NCBI GenBank assembly: GCA_028386065.3
Contig: JAKUCV010006224.1
Span: 76,903 to 140,902, forward strand
Length of the DNA: 64,000 nucleotides
Source: Turnera subulata
Lineage: Eukaryota > Streptophyta > Magnoliopsida > Malpighiales > Passifloraceae
Reading direction: 5' to 3'
The notes under the pieces were generated by a model. It ran no database searches. It worked only from the letters and a program-made list of their open reading frames with translations, and was not told where the DNA came from. Every line of letters starts with the position of its first letter. The stretch's first letter is position 1. Positions 13,946-33,936 of this stretch are shown here, piece after piece. Made by a program: the position numbers and the translations under genes.

Positions 13946-16146
13946 TTACATATCAAATAGGTACCCGCAGCAAAGCGCGGGCATCATTCCTAGTTGGCCA
14001 AAAAGCTGCTTCTTTAGCGACTCAAAAGACAAATCCAACCGTTCTAGCTGCTTCATTGCATTTGCATTGTACATGAACAGGCCATAGTACAGATCAACGC
14101 TATCCCCAGCTGTATTTTCAACCAAATTCAACAAGGTTTCATAGCCTTTGGTACTAACTGGAGTTGGCTCCAGGCCCAACCTCTCCAGAATCCTTCCCAC
14201 AGTGTGTGTAATCAACTGTGACCCCGCAGCATGCCGATCATGTTCTGTGCACGACATCTCAACCATCCTGCATCCTTCCCTGGCAAACACGTCAAGGAAC
14301 CTATCACATCGCGATGTCCTTCTGTCATCACTTCCAACCCTGACCTTATCGAAAACAAGTGGGAGATGATTCCAACCATTCTTTCCGCTCTCTGGCCCAA
14401 ACATAGGATGGGTACAAAGAACATCAAACTCTGCAGGCAAATGCTGAAGAAACAAATTCCTCGGAAACTCCTTCACTGAGAGGACATCGACAAAAAGAGT
14501 ACTCCTCTTCAATCTCTGAAGAGGCAATGACTTCAAAACTTTTCCTGTTGACAGAATTGAAGTACAAATAACAGTAACTTCCGGGTGCTCCTCGCAGAAG
14601 TCGTCTGCATCGGAGAAGTAAGAAACTCCGAATTGCTTAGTGACATTGGAGTAGTCAGTTCGTGAGTAGGCTAAAACTGTGTGGCCTTGTCGAACGAAGG
14701 TTTTAGCAAGAAACTGTCCAAAATTACCAAATCCTACAATGCCAATCTTGAGCTTTGAGCTGTCATCAACGACACGAGAGATCTCAGGGTTGTACTCGTA
14801 AGTTCTGGCGGCATCTAGAGATCTGCCAATTGAAATATGCCATAAATTATTAACCAGCACAGCATCTCATAAGGTGATGGAATTTCCTACAACTACTTTT
14901 TAACTCAACTACACAACAATGTATAATATGAGATCATGGATTTGAGTTCAGCAAACTAAAGGGAGTAATAGCGCATTGCCAACAACGCATGTAGATCATC
15001 ATTTATCAAAATGCACAAAAGTTAAAAGCATAAAACCCCTCACCTGACATTCGAAGTAGACACCCCCGCAGCAGGATTCTGAGGCATCTCATTCGCGCAA
15101 TGCCCTCCCAAAAATTGCAAGCTCCCTTCATCCCCAAATATCTGTTCCCTCACAAGCTCGTGCAACCTCCCAAAGAGCTGCCTTCTCAAAGCTCCAAAGG
15201 CCAAATCCAACCTCTCCAACATCTCAAGAGCATTCTTATTGTACATAAACAACCCATAATACAGATCAAAACTATCCCAAGTCGGATTCTCCACCAAACC
15301 CAACAACCTCTCATACCCTTTAGTATTAATGGGCGTATCCTCCAGCCCCAACTTCTCCAACACCCTCCCCACAGTGTGCGTCATAAACTGTGTCCCCGCC
15401 GCGAGCTTGTCATGCTCTTCGCAGCTCATCTCCACCATTCTACACCCTTCACTCGCAAATATACCTAGAAACTTCTCACACCTATCCACCCTACTCTCCT
15501 CATCCCTGACCCTAACCTTTTCGAACACGAAACTACGGCCACCCCACCCGTTTTCGGCGCTCTTGCGGCCGAACATGGGGTGGGTGCAAATGACATCGAA
15601 ATCCTCAGGCAAGACGTCAAGAAACAGGTTTTTGGCGAATTCTTTAACCGACAAGACGTCGACGAAGAGCGTGCCTCGCTTCAGTCTATGTAAAGGCAAC
15701 GACTTTAGGACCTTCTCGGTGGAGAGAATGGAAGTGGAGAGCAGGACGAGGTCGGGGAGCTGCTGGCAGAGGTCGTGGGGGTCCGGGCAGAAGGAAACGC
15801 CGAGGGAGAGGGCGGCGGCGGAGTGGTCGGAGCGGGAGTGGGCGAGGACGGTGTGGCCCTGGGAAACGAAGGTCTTGGCTAGGAACTGGCCGTAGTTGCC
15901 GAAGCCGATGATGGCGATCTTGAGGTGGCGGGAAGGGCGGGTTTGGGTCGGGTGGTTAAGTGGGTTCATTTCCTGGGTTGTGGAGGAGATGTTTTGGAAA
16001 GCGAGGGAACGGGTGACGGTGATGGGTTTTGGAAGTTTGGGTTTAAGGATGTAATAATTATAAGGTGATGATAGGAGGGTGGAAATGGAAATGGGTTTTG
16101 GAAGTGGATGGTTTAAGGCCGTAGAGTGAAGGTAATGTAGAGGCAT
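13946..16146 (-). CDS. Two-domain arogenate dehydrogenase, TyrAAT1-like, plastid
   Basis: The expected reaction is oxidative decarboxylation of arogenate to tyrosine with NADP. Two exons, 16146-15044 and 14822-13946, join at CAG|GTGAGG and GGCAG|ATC to give 659 residues. Residues 1-75 look like a chloroplast transit peptide. TyrA domain 1 has nucleotide-binding GFGNYG (81-86), and domain 2 has GFGNFG (398-403). Both carry the THPMFG motif and a late LYYGLFMYN motif. This tandem arrangement is known from Arabidopsis TyrAAT1. Domain 1 reads HPMFGRKSAENGW where domain 2 keeps the usual HPMFGPESGKNGW, so the first domain may differ in activity. The last 15 residues (LGMMPALCCGYLFDM) and the stop lie inside a Helitron end. 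Confidence 0.9.
13964..13993 (+). mobile_element. Helitron 3' terminus abutting the arogenate dehydrogenase gene
   Basis: CCCGCAGCAAAGCGCGGG forms a GC-rich hairpin, followed about 8 bases later by CTAG (13990-13993) and then host T. Hairpin plus CTRR plus T is the diagnostic Helitron 3' end. A second family member ends at 39352. The 5' end is not certain; TCTATATATAAAAGG near 13019 is a candidate, making an element of roughly 0.97 kb. If so it contains the 93-bp tandem repeats. The region 13560-13960 also has a fragment starting CAGTGGCGGAGCTAG that resembles another DNA-transposon tip. Confidence 0.7.
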
Positions 16147-16194
16147 CTGTTGTCCAAATTAGAAGTCAAGATAAAGACAAGAGTCTTTTGTTGT

Positions 16195-16201
16195 TTTTAT
16201 A
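16195..16201 (-). promoter_or_regulatory. Possible TATA box of the arogenate dehydrogenase
   Basis: The minus strand reads TATAAAA about 50 bases before the ATG at 16146. If real, the untranslated leader would be very short (about 20 bases). An upstream alternative cannot be excluded. Confidence 0.35.
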
Positions 16202-16649
16202 CCGGAATTTGGTCTTATGTAGGGAGAAAGCCTCGTCTTTTATTTAATCGGTACACATTGGTTCAAATGGACCGACGGAGGTTAGCAATGTATTAAAGCA
16301 AACAAAGAAGACCGTGTCGCCTTCGGTGGCAGAGGCGTGGGGAGTTTGGTTAGCAGAGCCAAGAGGTTTGGGTTAATGGCTACCGGCCTACTGCCTACCA
16401 CAACCCCCCTCATGCGGGTCATACCAAAAGAACGGAACACGTACCCATACAAAATTAAGACAAAGTTGAATTGCTCTTGGCAGGAAACGAAACAGCAATT
16501 TAGTACTGACACTTCTCTAGATTGATTGTTATCATCATTATCACGATCGTTGTCATCACCAAGCCTTTTAAACAGGGCAAAATTTTTCCACCATTCAACA
16601 TCAGGAGAAAAAGTTCCTTTTTTTTTTGGTCCCAGTTGTGATTAGCTAC

Positions 16650-16850
16650 ACGATGACTTTACCATCCCAACTGGTGTTTAAGCCAATCCCAACTCGAAAT
16701 GAATTTGGCATCACTTTGTCACTCTGCTCTTAAAAGATCTAGATGTTTCTTTTTTTTCTTTTTCTTTTAACGTACGTGCAAGATAAGCCAAAGTTATCTG
16801 TGGTGTTTTTCTAAAAAAAAACTTATAATTAAAGATGGTAAAGTCATCGT
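16650..16850. repeat. 17-bp inverted repeat bracketing the 3' flank of S-RLK gene B
   Basis: ACGATGACTTTACCATC at 16650-16666 is matched exactly by its reverse complement at 16834-16850. The second arm covers the last codon and stop (TGA) of gene B. The space between is T-rich. It could be a small MITE or a fold-back copy of the gene end. The rest of 16210-16640 shows nothing I can identify. Confidence 0.6.
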
Positions 16851-19800
16851 GGTTCGATTCTAGTTATAGATACATCATTTATAGAAGAAGCAATCTTAGA
16901 AGTTGAGGAACTTGAAGTACTGGTCTGCCTTGTTTTTAAAATAAATGCAGGCTTGTTTGGAGAAGAAAGAGCAGTTTCATTGCCCAGCATGAATACAATT
17001 GCAGACATTGTTGGTCGATCTGTTGGGTTCTCTTGCACGCACAAAAGTCCTACTTGAATGCACTTCAAGACTTCACGAGCAGGGTATGCCTCTCCCAGCG
17101 ACGAATCCACTATATCCAGTGCTGTTCCTTCCCTCCACAACTCCCAAACCTGATTAAGAAACAAGTTCAAATATAGATAGATCACTGGTAACCTGTTAAT
17201 TAACAGAAGTTAATCAAGAAGCGATTCTGTGTGACATTTGATGTTCACTTACAAGGCCGATCAAATTTTTTGAAGGGTCTTCATCCAGATAATAACTATT
17301 TCTCCTCCCACTAATGATCTCTAATATTAACACCCCATAGCTGAAGACATCAGACTTTAGTGAATACAGACCGTCCATTGCATATTCTGGTGACATGTAT
17401 CCACTGCATAAGTCATGCAATATTAAAGATGTTAAGATTTTCTGTGCTTTTTTGCAATGTGTCAGGATTAAGGAAAAGAAGGCTGAGGAAATACTATGTT
17501 CCGATCACTCTATTTGTGTTTGCTTCTGTTTGATCATCGCCAAATATTTTAGCCATTCCAAAATCTGATATTTTGGGGTTCATTGCAGCATCAAGTAGAA
17601 CATTCCCAGCTTTGAGGTCCCTGTGGATGATTTTTAGCCTTGAATCCTGATGGAGGTATAGAAGGCCACGAGCAATCCCCATAATAATCTCAAAACGTGT
17701 ACCCCAATCCAACAGACACCTTCTTGCTTTGTCTGAACCAGAAAATACAGTTTTGGTCACACAAACAACATCTACATGTCATCAGATTTATGTCAACTTT
17801 CTTAAATGGCAGCATACCAAAGATGAAGAAGTCCAAGCTCCTATTGGGCAGGAATTCATAAATCAACATCTTTTCTTCCCCATGAATGCAGCAGCCATAC
17901 AGTCTCACAAGATTTTTGTGCTGCAGCTTTGATATCAGCCTGACTTCGTTCTTGAATTCCTCCACTCCTTGTCTTGAAGTTGCTGATAGTCTTTTCACAG
18001 CTATGTCTTGTCCACTGCCTAATTGACCCTGACAATGTATGCAATCCATCAACCAATTTCTACCAAGTTCTATGGCTAAACTAAACATGAATTCATCATA
18101 TCTTATATCTTGGACAGAAGGAAGCACTGTTTAGTATGTGTACTTAGTATGGTGAAGAATGAAAATACCTTGTAAACAGAGCCAAAACCGCCTTCTCCAA
18201 GCTTGTTGGCAAAAGAAAAATTACCTGTGGCAGCAATTATGGCGTCCACATCCAGAGATAGTAAACCTTCATCAAATTCATCCTTTGACCCGTCCCCAAA
18301 AGGCAATAAAGCAATGCTATAATTATCAGGCAATTTGGGGACTTGTTGCCTTCCTGATTGTCAAGCAAATATGGGTAATGGCCAAATTATACAATATATA
18401 AAGAAAGCATAATCAAACAAATGAATTTATATTTTTGTCGTTATAAAACTTTGCATATTTCTTCTACTGTACTTAGCATTCAATCTGTATCTCACCTCTC
18501 TTTATAGTATATCTGTATCTCATATACTTTCAAAATATAATTTTTTTGAATGGGAAGTATTAATTATAGGTGAATGTTAAACAAAATTTTTAATGAAACC
18601 ACGACTATTATATTGCATTTTTTAGCTTCTTTTTTATTGTGCTCCTCAGCTATGATAATTTGTAAACTTAGTTTAATTTTTTAAGCAGCACAACTATCTA
18701 TTTTGAAAGTAGTTTTTTTTTTACTCTTATTATGTATTTTGAAATGAATGGTTGGCAATTTTACCTTATGATATAAAATGACCTCTATGTTGGATTCATA
18801 TTTTTTACTTTGTTTAATAATCTTAATTTAATATTTTTACTAGGAATATATATTTTTAAATTTAAATATTCTAATTTTTTTTATTAATTTACCTTTAAAA
18901 TAAATTTACTGTATTCTTATCTTTTATTTTATTAATATTTAAGAATTTTGGTTTGTATTTTACTAATTACCAAGACTTTTATTTACAAACAATGCAATTT
19001 TGTCACGTCAGAAATTTCTAATTAAAATATCAAAAAATCTGTATTTTTTCTCCAGAGTGAAATATTTCCTATCTTGATCTTTAAAATATTATTAGTTAAT
19101 TCATTTAAAATTAAAATTTTTATTTTTACCAGATTATTTATTTATTTTTCATTTTTTTAAAAATTCAACTAGAATTAATCACTTTGAAACTATAACATAA
19201 AAAAACCACTTGAACTAATTATAACATAGTTAACATTATATTATCTTCTCTTAAAAATTAGACTAATTCTTCCTTGGAATTTTTAAAAGTTAAAAGTTAA
19301 TATGACCAATTGAATTTAATTTTTTTAAAATCTGTATACTTCCTTAAATTTATGTTTGTAGAGACAGTCACATTTTTTGTGTCTACTTAATAGAAGATAA
19401 CTACTTCTCTATTTTCTTAATTTTTTTTATCAGGAATTCCACATTTTAATGCAACAATTCTTTATCAGTTTTTTTGTCATGAGTCTTTATTTGAAACATG
19501 AGCTTTTTGCCTTCGTTACTACTTCATAAAGCAACTAATTCTATATATACTCTTCCTTTTGTTTCTATCTCATAATCTAATTAATCTTGTGCATTGAGTT
19601 AGTTATTTGGATTGAATAAAAACATTAGAATTTTAATTTTAGGCACTCTCTAAAACTTTATAATATATTTAGGATGGTAGGTTTTGGAAAATCATTAATT
19701 GCATTTAGAAAAATAATATTATAGAATATAAAGTATGTACAATTTGTGTGGTAGAATTTAATCACATGTCTCAAGTTTTCAAATGTGCATCTGTATTTTT

Positions 19801-21787
19801 GCTATATACAGTTGTAATTGAATAATGTTCTGTGTGTTTTGTGGTTATCTCTTTAGTTTACAAATACTCTAGTTCAGGAGCAGGGTCTAGTCAAGACATA
19901 CTGAGAATAGTGGCAGTGGAAAGGATAGGAATGGATATTGCTAGTGCAAAATTAGAGGATGTAATGTTATTGCTGGATGGTTTATATAAAATTTTGTAAT
20001 TAAAAATTATGCATGGTTGGATTTACATTCAAACCAGAGGAATTGAAAAAAATTTATGCTTATCACGGTTAGTAAGCATGGTTGGATTTACAAGCGTTTA
20101 TGCATTTAATAATTATTTTTTTTAGTTTAGAATTTTAAGATAATTCTAATATTTGTTCTAAGATTGTATTACTTTTATAACTAAATTATCAATTGAATAA
20201 GCACAGTTTTAGTTTCAGTTTCATTTTGTTTGATTGTTATGGCAAAAGCAAAAGTTTAAATGTATTAGACACAGCTTACCAATTTGTTTGCTTCTTATCC
20301 AACAGCACAAAATGCAGAGGCCAATAATGGATGGTACAGCGATAGATATCAGTACAACTGCTAGCATCCCTCTCTTGGCAAGGAAATTTTTGGAGGAATT
20401 GTTATACTTTGCTGCAAATCATTCCCAAACAACAGCATTCATTAGTCTCACACATGTTGACTCACCAATATAAAATTACTGCTAGAAAAAGAGTGTTGGT
20501 ACCCAATTCTGCAGCATCCACCCTAACATACAAATCTTGTCCTCCATATGTAAAAACTCTGGAATCAATCAAGTCCTCAAACCATGCAATGCAGCCAGTT
20601 CCAGTCTTTACATTTGCAATAGAGTAAGCCATACAAGAACAATTCCTCAAACACTCCAGTTGACATGCTTTCAAATCTAAACCCAAACTCACTTTTGCTA
20701 ATGAGGTATCGGGGACCTTGGCATTCGCAATCTTTACGAATCCTTCACCATTGCTGCAAGTTAACACCCCAGGGTTCCTCACACACCCACCAGTCCCATC
20801 TCTCAAGTACCAGTCGCTTGATTTCTTGGGTTGGAACCCAGGTAGGCAACTGCATTCAAACACCCCAGCCTTGTAAGGATCACACATGCCAAATGGTCCA
20901 CAGTGTCCATAATAATCACATTCCTCTGTTGGGGCACTATAGAATATAATCCACCTCTTATCTTGAGCGTGCCACAGAGACCGACTAACCATCCCAGATT
21001 CGTCCAAATAAATCCTGGCGATGACGGAAGAATCAGTAGTATTCCACATAAACACGGTCTCATCATTGTTGCTTATCACGGTTGCGTTGAAGATGAACTT
21101 ACGCCCCGTTTCAGGTACCCCGTTCCACTTGTAACCATCCCAGGGCCCCGATCGCCACCACCGAACCCGACCCTTGTACAAGTAAGTCTCCGGGGTTGCT
21201 TCATTTTCCACCGTACGTGACCAATTTCCCCTTCCAGGATCATCCAGGGACTTCCAGGACGTTAAAACCCGGTTCAGACCAGTTCTTCGGTCGATCCCGA
21301 GTTTTGCATTCGGGAGGAGTGTATTAACCGGATGATCAAAACTTTGCCATGCAACCGATCTCCCATCCTCTCGAATCAAAACAAGATTTCCAGAGTCTAA
21401 GAGCCGAGCTATGGAGTTGCTTGTTGAAGAGGTAGTAGTAACATTCGTGGACCAGACCGGAGTAGTACTACTATAGTTCTTAGGGAAGAGAACAAGATTA
21501 CCTTGGTCGTTCACTGAGAGGACTCCGGATTTATCATTGATAGGATGTTCTCTGTTGGCAACCCACACAACGGTTTGTAGTGTGACACTTGTGTACCAGA
21601 TTCCAACGTATCTTTTGCTGGAATTGCCCGGGCTGAAGAATCCCAGCGTGAATTTCTCTCCTCTCGAGACTAGAGTCTCACCATCTGCTAATGGCTCGTT
21701 TACACTTACGGTGTCTTTGGATACACAAATTTGTAGCAACAGTAACTTGAGAATCGAAACAAGGAATGCTTTAGTGATAACATTCAT
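16844..21787 (-). CDS. G-type lectin S-receptor-like Ser/Thr kinase, gene B
   Basis: A membrane receptor kinase paralogous to gene A. Exons are 21787-20503, 20411-20280, 18353-18169, 18028-17818, 17732-17495, 17403-17253 and 17149-16844, giving 835 residues with all phases closed. The ectodomain has a signal peptide, B-lectin ([13 protein letters not shown]), GPWDG, the EGF-like Cys cluster and PAN ([14 protein letters not shown]). Kinase motifs are GEGGFG, AVKRL Lys near 546, HRDLKAGN (Asp near 643) and DFG near 661. The usual Ser in HRDLKASN is Gly here, which should not remove activity. Intron 2 is about 1.9 kb, much longer than in genes A and C. Exons 2-6 have exactly the lengths seen in gene A. 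Confidence 0.93.
18370..20270. other. Enlarged, very AT-rich intron 2 of gene B
   Basis: Nearly 1.9 kb between the exon 2 donor (20279) and exon 3 acceptor (18354) is A/T-rich with long T runs and no usable frame. A short direct repeat, GCATGGTTGGATTTACA, occurs near 20009 and 20076. Old transposon sequence is likely, but I cannot define ends. Confidence 0.6.
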
Positions 21788-22339
21788 GATGGGTAGAGAA
21801 TCTGTTGTGAAGATATCAATTGTTTGGACTTATGTAGCAGAGGACACCAGAATATTAAACTTCTCGAGAAAAACATATATGCTTCACTTGTTTTGAGGAT
21901 TTACGCGACAAAGCTGCGCCAAGTTACCAGTATACACTAATTGATAGCTGCCAAGAGTCAACAACAAGGATTTGGTCAATGGGTCTTATCTGAGTCAGTT
22001 CGGTCACCGCAGAGAGGCGACCCGGATGGCCTCCCTCTGCTTAGTTGATCATTTATGTAAAGGTGGTTAATTATTAACGTAAGACCAAATAGCTAACAAG
22101 GTTTTCACGTTCGTTCTTTGACTTCTAGTCCATTTTTCTTTGTGACTTGGTCGAGGAGGGCGGTAGGTTTCTTATTTGGCGAGCCTGATGACATAAGTAA
22201 TTAATAATCTATGTACTGTTGTAATAAGGGGCATGAACCGAGCATGCACTGGCGGCTCTGGTTATCGTTGTAGATGGCGGCTCCAGCTGCAAGGAGGTGA
22301 TGATGAACACGTAGGACAACTTGCACAATGACGGTGGCG

Positions 22340-22660
22340 TCATGGCTTGACAGCTTCAGCTACTGAAGAAGACAATTTTCAAGGACTGAAACCGGAAGGT
22401 TTCCATCAAGGGTTTAATGTGATGAAGACCCCTGAAGACTCAGTGGTTGGGTTGTTCCTATTTGCAACCCACACTAAGGTTTTCGTAGCTTATGGTACCT
22501 GCAGATTCCGAGACACTTGTATCTGGAGTTGGCAGGGCAAAAATTCCTAATGCAAATGTTCTTTCTTTGGTGAGTGGAGCATTTCTGCCTGTGATGGACT
22601 GATTCAATGTTATGGTTTCGAAGGAAATGGAAAAAGAAAGTGACGCGGGACAAAAATTAG
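22340..22660 (-). pseudogene. S-RLK lectin-domain remnant
   Basis: The minus strand translates in broken frames to a decayed start of an S-RLK ectodomain. Visible in order are ETITLNQSITGRNAPLTKER with FALGIF (normally ETFALGFF), then a CLGI relic, then WVANRNNP with V and W disrupted by a stop, then TESSGVFITL and DGNLPV. Frameshifts and stops break it, and nothing downstream of the lectin domain is attached. It lies between intact genes B and C, so the cluster has gained and lost members here. The rest of the gap (21890-22330 and 22730-22975) shows no further gene. Confidence 0.75.
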
Positions 22661-22980
22661 GAAAAAGCTTAGTTCTAGTATATCCATGACATGACTTAAT
22701 AGGCTTCAATGATGGCGAATCCAATATTTTGTATCCTAAGCACGGTAGGAAGGTATTTCTGTCGGTTTTTAGTGACTCCCCCTATCACTGGAGAAATGTA
22801 ACCAGATCATTGAACTAACGTTGGTTGAAAATGGTAGAAAAAACAATCCACAGGTTTCTCTGGGGTTACCATATTTTCAATATCGTTACAATTCAGTCAA
22901 TGATCGAATGCCAAAAATAAGGAAGAAATTTTTCCGTTTCTAAAACATGGAAAAAGAAATTAGCAGGAACCAACCACAGT

Positions 22981-26729
<3,749 letters not shown>

Positions 26730-26734
26730 AAGTT

Positions 26735-28525
26735 GTCTGATCTCCCATTTCCCAACTTCAAGATAAAAACGAGTATAATCCTTTTGGCTGTGTCGTGTGA
26801 GAAATTGTCATGTTCCAACTATCAGGTTATTGGCCAGCTATAAAAGTAGCAAAAAGAAAGTATTGTAGTGCGAGTAGTTGGATGTTCAGGGCCCAAGGCG
26901 CATTGATACTCAAAAAATAATGTAGGATAGGTGGAAAAGAGTCAAATGTTGTGTGATTTATTTTTTCTCAGAAGCTTCAGTGATCGACCTTTCCTATTCT
27001 TAATTTCCAGGAAAAGTTGACAACAGTTGACTGCTTTACAACCAAAGTCGGGCCTAACAATTGTAGAAAATTCAAAAATGTATAAAGAATAGCAATATGA
27101 ACAGAAGAAAAGCAGAAAACTATTCAAAAGGTTCAAATTCAATGGAAAAAATTTCGGTGCAGGAATTCAAAAAGAGGGTAAGCAATCGAGAATAGTATAT
27201 GCCAAAGAAAGATTTGGTTAATTTACATCCCGATGACTTCATGCTGACCAAAAGTGGAAACAAAATAAAAGGCAAATACTTGAGACAAAAGGTATCACTA
27301 TCTATCCACGTAGTAGTAATTTATTCTCAAGTGATTGGCAGTTTTCGTGATTGTCAAAGTTTGGTGGTGCGTCTACATCCACAAAACGTAAAATATTCAT
27401 GTCTCACTATTCAAACCGGCGTAAAGCCAGGTGTATTCATATTGTATGAATCATAGACATTCTAGATGGGATGCCTTGTCAGTAATTTCTGAGCTTTTAT
27501 TATAACACAAGAAACGATGCAAAAGGTTTAAAAAGTAAAATATGAAAACCCAAATGGATAGGCCGTGTCTATTCTGTATAATTTTTATCTTAAAATGAAA
27601 ATACTAAACCTTACTTATTTTAGACGTTTAACACATACATAAAATATATAAAATGCTACTAGTTATAAAACATGCAACTCACTCACTAGTATAAGAGGAT
27701 ACTGAACATGCATAAAATAAAATTACCTGTCAAAAAAAATCCTAAAAAACATTGATTCATTTAATTTCATTCCATTAACATCCGATCACATGCAACTAAA
27801 CACACGATTCGCACACGTCTTTTATAACTACACAACCACCATCATTTTTCTTCCTCGCAATGACAATATTATCCTTATGTTCTGATTTTGCTTCCAACTT
27901 TCCAGTTTTGTTTTTTGCTAAGCAAGGACGGAGATTATTGGTTAATGAAAATAACTTAAATGTATTCACTTAGCCAAGGGCATGAACAGGAGGAGCAAAA
28001 ACTATAAATAAGTATAAATTTATAAGTTTACTTTTTAAAATAAAATCTTTATTAAAATGAAATTTTATTTTTTAAAATTATAATTCTTAGATTTTAGTCT
28101 CAGATTGATTATTTATCTGTAATTATTTTTATAATTCTTTTTAAGATTTAATCTCACTTTTTAAAAATAAAATTAGGAAATTTGATATGGTTAAACCCGG
28201 ATCAGGTCAGTTTTTGTGATTTCGGGTCAGAATTGGGGGAACCCGGCTGGAGTTGACCACACCGGATGACGTGACCTCACATAGAATTAGCACGTGTCTC
28301 CGCCGACCCCAGAGTCACCGGAAGTACCAAATTTAATGAAAACTACGAAGTATAGGTACCAAAAATCATTAAATTTCTGTACAAGTACCAAAAACAAAAT
28401 GTTACCAAAATTTCCTTAAATCCATATTTTGTCTCCATTTTGTATTTAAAATCCTCCTACAAATCAATCAATAACCTGGGGAGAAGCACATCAGCCCAGC
28501 CAAGATAAGATCATTCTCCAAACGA
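26735..28525. other. Intergenic region between genes C and D
   Basis: About 1.8 kb without a supportable gene. It is AT-rich, apart from a GC-richer patch at about 28190-28320. That patch and the repeated phrase 'AAGTACCAAA / AGGTACCAAA / AAGTACCAAAA' just after it (28323-28400) resemble the ends of plant MULE-like elements, but no partner end was found. Confidence 0.5.
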
Positions 28526-28531
28526 ATGCTC

Positions 28532-32292
<3,761 letters not shown>

Positions 32293-32299
32293 CGATGAT

Positions 32300-33920
32300 G
32301 CTTTGGTGCAATATTAGCTCTGAAGTATTGTTAACTAGCTAGTGAACCAAAAAGTAAGTAGGTGGTAATTGAAAATAGAGCCCCTGTGTGGACATGAGCC
32401 TTATAAAATGCTACGAATCTGGCTATAATTGGAAAACTTCAAAGCCCATTGTTTTGTCGGAAACAAGTGGTAATCCCTAAAACTGCCCCGTCTACTGTTT
32501 CGTTAGGGGGTTGGAAATTTGTAAGTGATCCCTAAGAATACCGTAATTTTTTTTTTACACAAATAATCCCAATTTTACTCCCAAACTATCCTCAATCCCA
32601 TTAATCCACTGTGATTATTGATTCCTAAATTAAGTATATATAAATCTCCAATTTGTGAAGATAATTTAAAATATATATGTTGGAGATTTTTATTCATTTT
32701 TTTATGGTATTCAATAATCATTACATGATCGTCCATGAATTTATGGTTTGGGGTGAGGATTATTGGTAGTTTCTAAGTTTTAATGTAAAAAAGAAAAACA
32801 AAAAAAGATATGGCAACCTCTGAAAATGACATAGTATTTCAACGTACTCTTTATTTTGTACTCTTTATTTTATATCGACAAAGAGCTCAAACTTCTTTCA
32901 AATAGTGTCTCGATTTCGCTCCGTACTTTACGTATCAACAAGATTTCTATATTGATATGGAAACCTCAACATAATAGTTCAGTTTTATTTTTGGGCCCCA
33001 AGTTCTTTATTTATAATCCATAAAGAATTCAAACAACTCTTAAATAATGTCTCGAATTCGCTCCTGACTTTGTATATCAAGCATGCAATATTGGGAGCAT
33101 ATTTTAAATTAATTTGTACGTACACTCTTGGAGCCAAACCCGATGGTAGGAGGAAGAGAGACAAGAAATATTTGAAGAAACAAATAGTTTCACCCAAAAA
33201 AAAAAAAAGAAGAGACAAATAGTAAAAAAGCGTAAAAAAAAGGTCTCAAAAATTTTCTACGTACAATACATGCACACTTTGGTACCTTTTGAAAACCATA
33301 AGAAGCGACTGAAAAAGAAAGAATATCATTAAAGAATTATTGAAAATCTAATATCATATCAGATGAGATCTTCGACAATTATAATATACTAACATATGTA
33401 CGACCAAGATCAGATTATGCTTGATTTTTTTTACTTTAAAGATGGAAGATGTCTTACGAAAAGAAAATATAATCAATATGATCATCTCCTTAAATCCCTA
33501 TTTCCGTTATTTGGAAATAAAAATATCACTACAGAAACCGCGTGAATTGCGCCTTTTTTTTTTGTTGCGAAAAGAAAGAAAGTTTGATAAACACAAGTTT
33601 TGATACCCCTATATGTATGTAGACATTTATTTTTCTTTCTCTTTCTTATTCTTTCACTCTCCTATCGATTCAAGGGGGTTTTTTCCTAAACACAAGCAGG
33701 CATGCAGTCTATCTCCAAGTAACAAAGTGGTCAGTATCTACCTAATGCTTTTACATATGCATGTGTAATTTGGGAAAATATCTACACAAGCATCAAAATA
33801 ACAATTATAATACATAACATATATACATTAGCATAAAAAAAAACATAACATAAATACATAATATATATTAGCATCAAAAACAGCAAAGTGGCGAGCAGCA
33901 CATATATTTAATTGCATACT
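32300..33920. other. Intergenic region with a short tandem duplication
   Basis: No gene is supported. A diverged duplication of about 60 bases lies at 32879-32938 and 33018-33080 (AAAGArywCAAAC, then AATArTGTCTCGAwTTCGCTCC, then TATCAA). The segments around 32540-32600 and 32740-32800 are weakly complementary and may be a decayed fold-back element. The stretch 33600-33920 is simple AT-rich DNA. Confidence 0.5.
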
Positions 33921-33936
33921 CATATGGTTAAGGAAA

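Noticed and set aside
13946..16146. Two separate arogenate dehydrogenase genes
   Set aside because: A good donor (CAG|GTGAGG at 15044) and acceptor (GCAG|ATC at 14822) join the halves in frame, and a two-domain protein is a known plant form.
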